In this document: positions 1-5,231 of the stretch, piece after piece | How the letters are laid out: each line of letters begins with the position of its first letter | Numbering within the stretch: the first letter of the stretch is position 1 | Source: Ignavibacteriota bacterium | GTDB taxonomy: Bacteria; Bacteroidota; Ignavibacteria; Tepidaquicellales; Tepidaquicellaceae | Direction: 5' to 3' | Assembly (NCBI GenBank): GCA_003135995.1 | Contig: PNBM01000280.1 | Coordinates: 8,654 to 15,049, forward strand | DNA length: 6,396 bases | Program-made: the position numbers and the translations under genes | The notes under the pieces: generated by a model | Told to the model about the DNA's origin: nothing | The model's database searches: none | Seen by the model: the letters and a program-made list of their open reading frames with translations, nothing else

Positions 1-112
1 TGCATTCCCAGAAAAAATATGTTAAATTATGAAGCCGGGTTTGAATTTTTTTGTAATGCCGGAACAGATTAAGTTTTGCGCGTTTGGAAACCGGGATAGA
101 ATTATTAATCAT
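1..112 (-). CDS. Radical SAM family protein, N-terminal fragment (cut by window edge)
   Basis: Read on the minus strand from an ATG at 112-110, this frame stays open for 37 codons to the left edge. The peptide is basic at first (SKRAKLNLFRHYKKIQTRL) and ends HNLTYFFWEC, with the next codon starting with A. From family knowledge, a segment of the form LHxLxYxFWECT directly precedes the CxxxCxxC iron-sulfur motif of a group of radical SAM/SPASM proteins common in Bacteroidota; a Thr codon (ACN) would fit the partial last codon. GGAG at 122-119 sits six bases before the ATG and supports the start. The stretch is also richer in G+C than the spacer next to it. The cluster cysteines and everything that would define the substrate are outside the window, so the specific function is unknown. 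The plus strand also has a 23-codon open frame (1-72), which I judge to be chance. Confidence 0.6.
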   Translation of the reverse strand, partial: MINNSIPVSKRAKLNLFRHYKKIQTRLHNLTYFFWEC

Positions 113-307
113 TTGTTTCTCCAGTTAACTGATTTCTCTTTTAAATCTGTTTGTAATTTTTTAAGCTTCGAATAAAAAAGCAGCTTTTAAAAAATTAATT
201 TACAAAAAATATGATTTAATTAGTTAATTATAAAGTCCTTTTAAAGATAAAAATGCTTTAACTTTAAGGAATTCCCTCATATGTTTTCAAAAGAAAAGAT
301 TTTTCTC

Positions 308-336
308 TTGACATTGTGAACAATGTTCAGTATATT
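308..336 (+). promoter_or_regulatory. Promoter of the flavodoxin-like oxidoreductase gene
   Basis: TTGACA (308-313) and TATATT (331-336) are separated by exactly 17 bases, a near-consensus housekeeping sigma promoter. Transcription would start at about 342-345, giving a leader of roughly 45-50 bases before the ATG at 391. The same bases also roughly fit the Bacteroidota pattern (TTG, then TAnnTTTG about 20 bases later, with the last G missing), so the assignment does not depend on which sigma factor is present. The spacer is filled with palindromes (separate entry), so the promoter is probably repressible. Confidence 0.7.
311..329. promoter_or_regulatory. Palindromic operator between -35 and -10, probably for a TetR-type repressor
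   Basis: Two perfect overlapping inverted repeats lie here. ACATTGT-GA-ACAATGT spans 311-326 and TGAACA-A-TGTTCA spans 317-329. Both sit between the -35 and -10 boxes of the promoter, so a bound dimer would block RNA polymerase. TGAACAnTGTTCA-like sites are typical of TetR-family operators, and oxidoreductases of this kind are often under such control (family knowledge). That the binder is a TetR protein is inference, and no regulator gene is visible in the window. Confidence 0.6.
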
Positions 337-377
337 TACATAGTTCATAAAAACATCAACGTTTAAAAATTCAATTA

Positions 378-383
378 AGAGGA
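378..383 (+). promoter_or_regulatory. Ribosome binding site of the flavodoxin-like oxidoreductase gene
   Basis: AGAGGA lies seven bases before the ATG at 391 and fixes that start. It stands out because the genes starting at 1904, 3302 and 5232 have only A/T-rich leaders with no purine-rich site. Confidence 0.6.
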
Positions 384-390
384 AAACAAA

Positions 391-1770
391 ATGAAAATAG
401 CAGTACTAAACGGAAGTCCGAAAGGCGAAATCAGTGTTACAATGCAATACATAAATTACATTCAAAAAAAATTCCCTTCGCACGAATTAAAAATATTTAA
501 CGTATCACAGCGAATCAAAAAAATCGAAACTGACGAAAACTCTTTCAGCGAAATCATAGATTATATAAAAACGTCCGATGCAGTGATCTGGGCATTCCCG
601 CTTTATGTATTTCTTGTAGCGTCGCAGTACAAGAGATTTATCGAACTGATATGGGAGAGGAAAGCAGAAAATGTATTTGAAAATAAATTTGCCGCAGTAC
701 TTACAACCTCAATACATTTTTTCGACCACACCGCTCACAATTATATGCATTCAATTTGCGACGATTTGAATATGAAATTCATCGGCGGATACTCTGCTGA
801 AATGATGGACCTTGAAAAAGAAGATAAAAGGAAAAATTTATTTAGCTTTGCATCGAATTTTTTCGAATCGATAGAAAAAAATATTTATTCGATGAAATAT
901 TATCACCCTCTTATTCGAAATGAAATTAAATATAATCCCGGAGTTTCAGACATTAAACTTAATACCGGAAACAAAAAAATTACAATACTCACCGATTCAA
1001 AAGCTGAAGATTTAAATTTAATCAATATGGTGCAGAAATTTAAAAATTCTTTTGCGGGAGAAATCGAAACAATAAATCTGTACGATATAGATATTAAAGG
1101 AGGCTGCCTGGGAGACTTAAAATGCGGACGTGCAAACGAATGCAACTATTTGAATTCAGATGGTTTCGTTGAATTTCATAAAACAAAAGTAATGACATCG
1201 GACATTTTGATTTTTGCAGGCTCGATTAAAGACAGGTATCTTTCTTCCAAATGGAAACAATTTTTCGACCGTTCGTTTTTTAATACTCACCTTCCTGTTT
1301 TAAAAGGAAAACAACTTGGATTTTTGATTTCAGGTCCTTTGAGCCAGATTCCGAATTTATACGAAATAATGGAAGGTTTTTCGGAATTTCAAAATGCAAA
1401 CCTCGCCGGGGTTGTAACTGATGAAAGCAATGACAACAATAAAACAGATGAAGCAATAAATAACTTTGCAATTCAATTAATAAAATTCTCCGAAATGTCT
1501 TACGTAAAACCCTCAACATTCCTCGGTGTAGGCGGTATGAAGATTTTCCGGGATGAAATGTTTTCTAACCTGAGATTTCCGTTTAAAGCTGACCATATTT
1601 ATTACAAGAAAAACGGTATATACGATTTTCCAAATAACAAATATAAACAAATATCCGCAGGAATAATATTAAATATGCTCAATAACATTTCCGGATTCAG
1701 AAAAGTACTCAACGACAAATTAAAAGTTGAAATGATAAAATCTTTGGCAAAAGCAGTTAAAACAAATTAA
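391..1770 (+). CDS. NAD(P)H-dependent oxidoreductase with two tandem flavodoxin-like domains
   Basis: This 459-residue protein looks cytosolic, with no signal peptide or membrane segment. Domain 1 (about 1-165) has the FMN-reductase opening MKIAVLNGSPKG, where GSP at 8-10 starts the flavin-phosphate loop. It continues with SDAVIWAFPLYVF (62-74) and the helix SQYKRFIELIWER (78-90). Domain 2 (about 195-370) repeats the fold: a strand KKITILTDSK, then a Cys-bearing loop (C239, C245, C251), then SDILIFAGSIKDRYLSSKWK (270-289) and the helix QFFDRSFF. A C-terminal tail of about 90 residues contains FLGVGGMKIFRDE (378-390). Proteins of this length and plan are annotated as flavodoxin-family NAD(P)H-dependent oxidoreductases; the physiological substrate is unknown. 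The phosphate loop of domain 2 (TDSKAEDLN) departs from GSPRxxGNT, so only domain 1 may hold FMN by the usual contacts. The gene stands alone behind a palindrome-bearing promoter, which suggests induction by a small molecule. Confidence 0.8.
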   Translation: MKIAVLNGSPKGEISVTMQYINYIQKKFPSHELKIFNVSQRIKKIETDENSFSEIIDYIKTSDAVIWAFPLYVFLVASQYKRFIELIWERKAENVFENKFAAVLTTSIHFFDHTAHNYMHSICDDLNMKFIGGYSAEMMDLEKEDKRKNLFSFASNFFESIEKNIYSMKYYHPLIRNEIKYNPGVSDIKLNTGNKKITILTDSKAEDLNLINMVQKFKNSFAGEIETINLYDIDIKGGCLGDLKCGRANECNYLNSDGFVEFHKTKVMTSDILIFAGSIKDRYLSSKWKQFFDRSFFNTHLPVLKGKQLGFLISGPLSQIPNLYEIMEGFSEFQNANLAGVVTDESNDNNKTDEAINNFAIQLIKFSEMSYVKPSTFLGVGGMKIFRDEMFSNLRFPFKADHIYYKKNGIYDFPNNKYKQISAGIILNMLNNISGFRKVLNDKLKVEMIKSLAKAVKTN

Positions 1771-1903
1771 AATTGCTAAACCGATTAATTGTTTTTCTTT
1801 TCGGATTAGGCGGGATAATTATGAAGTTTTATTTTGTTATATATATTAGTAATTAATATTAATCCTGGAAATTAATTATTATTTTAACAAAAATTATATC
1901 ATA

Positions 1904-2854
1904 ATGAATACAATAAATACAATTCTCGGGGCAGGTGGTTCAATAGGTAATGCATTAACATATGTGCTTTTAGATAATGCGCAAAAAGTCAGACTTGTTT
2001 CAAGAAGCAAAATTGAAATTGAAGGAACGGAGTCTTTTAAAGCAGATATAATGGATTTCCAACAAACTCTGGAAGCCGTACAAAATTCCGATGTGGTATA
2101 TTTAGTAGCAGGTTTGAAATATGATTATAATGTTTGGAAAGAAGCCTGGCCTAAAATAATAAACAATGTAATTGAGGCTTGTAAGAAATCAAAATCGAAA
2201 TTAATTTTTCTTGATAATGTTTATATGTATGGTAAAGTTAACGGAAAAATGACGGAATTGACACCATATAACCCGTGCAGCAAAAAGGGAGAAATACGTG
2301 CAAAGATTGCAACTCAACTTGAAAATGAATTTAATCGAGGAAATGTTCAGGGAATAATAGCACGAGCAGCAGATTTTTACGGACCGTTTGCTACAAAATC
2401 AAGTGTTCCATTCGTTCTTGCAGTAGAAAATATGTTAAAAGGGAAAAAAGCTAAATGGTTATTAGACGCAAATATTAAACATTCTTATTTATATATTATT
2501 GATTGTGCAAATGGTCTTTATTTGCTTTCAAATCACGATGAGGCAGTCAATCAAATATGGCATTTACCTACAAAAAATCCCGGCATTACCGGTAAAAATT
2601 TTATTGAATTAATTGCTAAAGAATTAGGCGTAGAACCGCATTATACAATTATTAAGAAATGGATGGTTAAAGTAGGAGGATTATTAGATAGCACTCTTAA
2701 AGAATTATACGAAATGTTATATCAATATGAAATCGAATATTATTTTGACTCTTCTAAATTCGAAAAACATTTTAATTTCGTGCCTACATCATATGAAAAT
2801 GGAATTAAAGAAATGATAAAATCCCTCAGGAAAGTTGTTGAGAACAAAAATTAG
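1904..2854 (+). CDS. NAD-dependent epimerase/dehydratase-like protein (atypical extended SDR)
   Basis: This is a 316-residue Rossmann protein, the normal length for extended short-chain dehydrogenases. The dinucleotide-binding motif GAGGSIG is at residues 9-15. A basic patch RLVSRSK (30-36) after the second strand could favour NADP. DIMD (48-51) follows the third strand, and SDVVYLVAGL (62-71) is the fourth strand with the family's A-G turn. FLDNVYMYGK (102-111) matches the strand that normally carries the catalytic Ser, and RAADFYGP (154-161) matches the usual R-x-x-x-x-Y-G-P segment. The expected YxxxK is absent: the aligned stretch reads SKKGEIRAKIA (126-136), placing Lys and Arg where Tyr and Lys should be. 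The reaction therefore cannot be assigned; sugar-nucleotide epimerase activity is only a default guess. There is no Shine-Dalgarno site before the ATG. The gene stands alone, 133 bases after the oxidoreductase gene, in the same direction. Confidence 0.8.
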   Translation: MNTINTILGAGGSIGNALTYVLLDNAQKVRLVSRSKIEIEGTESFKADIMDFQQTLEAVQNSDVVYLVAGLKYDYNVWKEAWPKIINNVIEACKKSKSKLIFLDNVYMYGKVNGKMTELTPYNPCSKKGEIRAKIATQLENEFNRGNVQGIIARAADFYGPFATKSSVPFVLAVENMLKGKKAKWLLDANIKHSYLYIIDCANGLYLLSNHDEAVNQIWHLPTKNPGITGKNFIELIAKELGVEPHYTIIKKWMVKVGGLLDSTLKELYEMLYQYEIEYYFDSSKFEKHFNFVPTSYENGIKEMIKSLRKVVENKN

Positions 2855-2890
2855 TTAAACATTTCCGATATTTCCATAAATAAGGACTTA

Positions 2891-2909
2891 AAATATAATT
2901 TTTATATTT
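2891..2909 (+). terminator. Possible weak terminator after the epimerase-like gene
   Basis: AAATATAA and TTATATTT form a perfect 8 bp stem with a 3-base loop, 37 bases after the stop. The stem has no G-C pairs and no clean T tract follows, so it may simply reflect base composition. Confidence 0.2.
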
Positions 2910-3026
2910 AACAATATCTTTTAAAAATATATTAGAGATTGTATTAATCCGCTATATTATCAAATTATAATTATTATATTTTTAATTGACTTTTATATTC
3001 ATTAAATGTAACTTCTAATAATTACC

Positions 3027-3047
3027 ATTACTTGAAATTAAAGTAAT
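3027..3047. repeat. 7 bp inverted repeat in the spacer
   Basis: ATTACTT and AAGTAAT are perfect complements around a 7-base GAAATTA loop. It could be a regulator site or part of the RNA leader; no function is assigned. Confidence 0.3.
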
Positions 3048-3086
3048 ACCTGTCAATACACGGGGAATTAAAGAAAATAATTATAA

Positions 3087-3120
3087 GCGACCGGAATCCG
3101 GTAGCTTTCGCCATTGAAAG
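3087..3120. repeat. GC-rich foldable island in the AT-rich spacer
   Basis: CCGG (3091-3094) pairs with CCGG (3098-3101) around AAT, and GCGA (3087-3090) can pair with TCGC (3108-3111) outside it, leaving a six-base bulge. An alternative stem CTTTC/GAAAG (3105-3109 with 3116-3120) competes with the outer pairing. Two exclusive folds upstream of a gene look like a regulatory RNA. They could equally be a remnant of a mobile element. It is about 180 bases before the next ATG. Confidence 0.3.
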
Positions 3121-3250
3121 ATTAAACTGAATTTTGATTTAATTTTTTTAATGTTGATTTATTCAAAATAATTAAATTCAAATAATTCTACCGTCATTAA
3201 ATCCTTCGATGTGCACTGATTAAAATTAAATGATTATAATAATATTCTTC

Positions 3251-3266
3251 AGGCATCTGTCTGCCT
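3251..3266. repeat. Short inverted repeat upstream of the PLD-like gene
   Basis: AGGCA and TGCCT pair around a 6-base TCTGTC loop, and the repeat ends 35 bases before the ATG at 3302. It is a candidate operator or leader hairpin; short enough to be chance. Confidence 0.25.
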
Positions 3267-3301
3267 TCTAAATATTTTTATTAAACTTTAAATTTATTTT
3301 T

Positions 3302-3757
3302 ATGAATGCACAAGCTTATTCAAACAACGATGTGTCATTAATCCTCTGGAATTATGACAAAAAAATTAAGGACTGTCTTGGATTTAATATCGTTCGGGAA
3401 AACCTGACCGATAATAAAAGCGAACCTCTTCCTGCGTGGGTCGGGTTTGAAGGCGAAACAAATCCCGGGCACAAGTCAAAAGATACAAGTGTCTGGCCTA
3501 TTCAAAAATATAACTGGAAAGACCTGATTGCTGAACGGGATAAAACGTATAAGTACAAAATTATTCCCATGATTGGAACTCCGGGAAATCTAAGCCCGAT
3601 ATCGGATCCGGCTATGATACTTGAAACTAATGAAGTAAGCATTTCCGAAGGCAAAGGAAAAATTAAAGCTTATTTTAACCGCGGGATTATATCAACGCAA
3701 TCTTTATCAAACAAATTGAAAAAAAGTACGACAGAAGTCCAAGCCTTGAAGATTTAA
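3302..3757 (+). CDS. PLD-like protein, N-terminal fragment (before the frameshift)
   Basis: This frame gives 151 residues, of which the first 141 or so belong to the PLD-like protein; the last ten are read out of frame after the A7 run and look unrelated. The start is the first ATG after an in-frame stop at 3269-3271. There is no signal peptide and no Shine-Dalgarno site. The part opens with NDVSLILWNYDKKIKDCLGFNIVRE, a pattern I recognise from a family of roughly 600-residue proteins with a beta-rich N-terminal region followed by two PLD catalytic modules. IKAYFNRGIISTQ (122-134) is the family's conserved bridge into the first PLD module. Alone this fragment has no catalytic motif. It forms one gene with the downstream frame (3679-5091), joined at 3719-3725. 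Confidence 0.7.
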   Translation: MNAQAYSNNDVSLILWNYDKKIKDCLGFNIVRENLTDNKSEPLPAWVGFEGETNPGHKSKDTSVWPIQKYNWKDLIAERDKTYKYKIIPMIGTPGNLSPISDPAMILETNEVSISEGKGKIKAYFNRGIISTQSLSNKLKKSTTEVQALKI

Positions 3758-5091
3758 AAGCTCATATTTCCGTTCCGGGAGATGACATCAGGCAATCGCT
3801 TGCAGGTGAAATTATTATTGCCGTAAAATCATTGGTGAAAAAAGCAAAGGATGAAGGTGGAAAATGCTATTGCGCACTTTATGAACTTACAGACGAAGAA
3901 TTAATTTCAAATCTTATTGATGCTAAAGATAATGTCGAAATTATTCTTTCGAACGCAGATACTTCCGAAAGCACAACTGATGAAGAAGGAACCAAGCATT
4001 CTAAAAAAATACTTGATGGGGAAAATGCTGCTACCCGCGATAGGTTAAAAGGGAAAGGAATCGTTGTACATGACCGGTTTGTTCCCGGTGGTCATATAGG
4101 TCATAATAAATTTGTAATTTATGAAAATGGCAGCGGTAAACGTGAAAGTGTCCTGACGGGTAGTACCAACTGGACTCTGACAGGTTTATGTACACAATCG
4201 AATAATGCTTTAATTATTGAATCTGAAAATACCGCAGAAAATTATTATAAGTACTGGCTAAGGCTCAAAGAAGACACAGAAAATAATGACAGCACGCAGG
4301 GTGAAGAGTTAAGAAATTCCGATAATGTCGTCAACCCTGTAAAGATTAATGGATTCAAAGCGGATTATTGGTTTTCACCTAACACAAAAGCTAAAAGCAA
4401 ACCAAAGAATGAACCGGGTTTTGATCTTGATAATGACCCCCATGCTCCTTCCGATATAAAAGAGCTATTCAACCTGATAGGAGGAGCACAAAAGTCAATT
4501 TTATTTCTCGTCTTTCAGCCCGGTTCACCGAGTATTCTCGATAAAATTCTTGAAGTTCAAAAAAAGAATAGCTCAATTTTTGTACGCGGTGCAGCAACAG
4601 ATGCAAAAGCCGTTGAGAATTATAATATGGAATTATATCATGGAGATTCCGACACGCCTGATTTGTATGATGTTGTTGCGGCTTCGAACATAAAAGATGA
4701 TTTTGCTTACTGGGAAAAAGAACTGCTTAGTGCGGGTCATGCAATCATACATGATAAAATAATTGTAATCGATGCTTTTACTGACAACTGTGTTGTAATT
4801 ACAGGAAGTCATAATCTCGGTTATAAAGCGTCTTATTCCAACGATGAAAATCTTTGCATAATTTATGGAAATAAAGATTTGTCTTCAGCTTATGCCGCAC
4901 ACGTAATGGATGTTTATGAACATTACCGCTGGCGATATATACTTTTAAATAAAGGAAAGGATGCAAGCGGAGATTTCAAAGCATACAACGGGTTAATCAC
5001 AACTGATAAATGGCAGGATAAATATTTTAAAGCCGGAGCCGATACTAAATCTGCTTCACCGTTAAGAAAAGATTTGACGTTCTTCGAGTAA
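3679..5091 (+). CDS. Phospholipase D-like protein, catalytic part (after the frameshift)
   Basis: This frame is open from 3679, and residues matching the family begin just after the A7 run (YDRSPSLEDLKAHI, GDDIRQSLAGE). A start inside it, such as TTG at 3832, would cut into conserved sequence, so I read this as the rest of the gene begun at 3302. Added together they give 596 residues. Module 1 holds HNKFVIYE (4102-4125), an HxKx4D motif with Glu in the Asp place, then GSTNWT and GLCTQSNNALI. Module 2 holds a complete HDKIIVID (4750-4773), then GSHN. Two such motifs build one active site in the PLD superfamily, which cleaves phosphodiesters by a phospho-histidine intermediate. Substrate is unknown: lipid, nucleic acid or other diester are all possible. 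No transport signal is seen, so it is probably cytosolic. Confidence 0.75.
   Translation, partial: PRDYINAIFIKQIEKKYDRSPSLEDLKAHISVPGDDIRQSLAGEIIIAVKSLVKKAKDEGGKCYCALYELTDEELISNLIDAKDNVEIILSNADTSESTTDEEGTKHSKKILDGENAATRDRLKGKGIVVHDRFVPGGHIGHNKFVIYENGSGKRESVLTGSTNWTLTGLCTQSNNALIIESENTAENYYKYWLRLKEDTENNDSTQGEELRNSDNVVNPVKINGFKADYWFSPNTKAKSKPKNEPGFDLDNDPHAPSDIKELFNLIGGAQKSILFLVFQPGSPSILDKILEVQKKNSSIFVRGAATDAKAVENYNMELYHGDSDTPDLYDVVAASNIKDDFAYWEKELLSAGHAIIHDKIIVIDAFTDNCVVITGSHNLGYKASYSNDENLCIIYGNKDLSSAYAAHVMDVYEHYRWRYILLNKGKDASGDFKAYNGLITTDKWQDKYFKAGADTKSASPLRKDLTFFE
3719..3725 (+). other. Frameshift site in the PLD-like gene: run of seven A
   Basis: The upstream frame reads TTG AAA AAA AGT, while the family-like sequence resumes in the -1 frame as AAG TAC GAC. 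One extra A in this run would restore a continuous frame from 3302 to 5091 (596 residues) without any other change. Possible causes are a one-base deletion that disables the gene, transcript slippage or -1 ribosomal slippage on the A run that makes both products, or a homopolymer sequencing error. The rest of the gene shows no further stops or shifts, so the lesion is recent or not real. Confidence 0.75.
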
Positions 5092-5093
5092 GT

Positions 5094-5148
5094 AATTGAC
5101 ATCCTCGATATCTTCACATTCCCACTCAAGGGTGGGAATGTGAATTCA
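5094..5148. mobile_element. Possible IS200/IS605-type right-end remnant (solo end)
   Basis: AATTGACATCCTC (5094-5106) is followed by a perfect hairpin (5113-5144) and then GAATTC. From memory, many IS200/IS605-group right ends have the form TTGACATCCTC, a GC-rich hairpin, then ATTC. No transposase or TnpB gene is present: the gene directly upstream is the PLD-like one. It would therefore be a solo end, a small non-autonomous element, or a resemblance by chance. I see no matching left end. Confidence 0.35.
5113..5144. terminator. Perfect 13 bp hairpin after the PLD-like gene
   Basis: TTCACATTCCCAC and GTGGGAATGTGAA pair fully around TCAAGG, starting 21 bases after the stop at 5091. The stability and position fit a transcription stop, but the downstream bases (TTCAAATTTCTAAAATTT) are only loosely T-rich, so it is not a textbook terminator. 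It may instead be the hairpin of a transposon end (overlapping entry). Both uses could be true. Confidence 0.5.
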
Positions 5149-5231
5149 AATTTCTAAAATTTATTTCCATCCTTTTTCATTTCAATACACAAATTTAATT
5201 TTTAAATTCTGATTAAATAATCATCATTCGT

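Larger units (their letters stand above)
2855..3301. other. Gene-free AT-rich spacer with several short hairpins
   Basis: No open frame of gene size or tRNA-like fold is seen; the few ATG codons run into stops within about six codons. It holds an AT-only hairpin just after the epimerase gene (2891-2909), an inverted repeat ATTACTT/AAGTAAT (3027-3047), a GC-rich foldable island (3087-3120) and AGGCA/TGCCT (3251-3266) about 36 bases before the PLD-like start. The promoter of the PLD-like gene must lie here, but no clear -35/-10 pair can be named. Confidence 0.6.

Noticed and set aside
1..72. Plus-strand 23-codon open frame ending in TAA at 70-72, a possible tail of an upstream gene
   Set aside because: The minus-strand frame over the same bases has a start codon, a ribosome site and a recognisable radical SAM lead-in, so it explains the region better.
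903..1145. Minus-strand open frame of 80 codons inside the oxidoreductase gene
   Set aside because: Antisense to clearly conserved coding sequence; the peptide resembles no family and has no ribosome site.
1280..1519. Minus-strand open frame of 79 codons inside the oxidoreductase gene
   Set aside because: Antisense shadow; low-complexity, Leu/Phe-rich peptide with no supporting signal.
1848..1882. AT-only inverted repeat TAATTAAT/ATTAATTA before the epimerase-like gene
   Set aside because: Made only of A and T in a very AT-rich spacer, so it is expected by chance.
3059..3120. Possible cobalamin-type riboswitch, since AATCCGG..AGCT..CGCCA..G loosely recalls its core
   Set aside because: The rest of the roughly 200-base aptamer is missing, the upstream pairing elements are not seen, and the downstream gene has no link to cobalamin.
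4923..5129. Minus-strand open frame over the end of the PLD-like gene
   Set aside because: Overlaps conserved coding sequence and starts within the 13 bp hairpin; no gene features.
5192..5208. AATTTAA/TTAAATT hairpin before the GH92 gene
   Set aside because: A/T-only repeat in an A/T-rich leader; no terminator or operator character.
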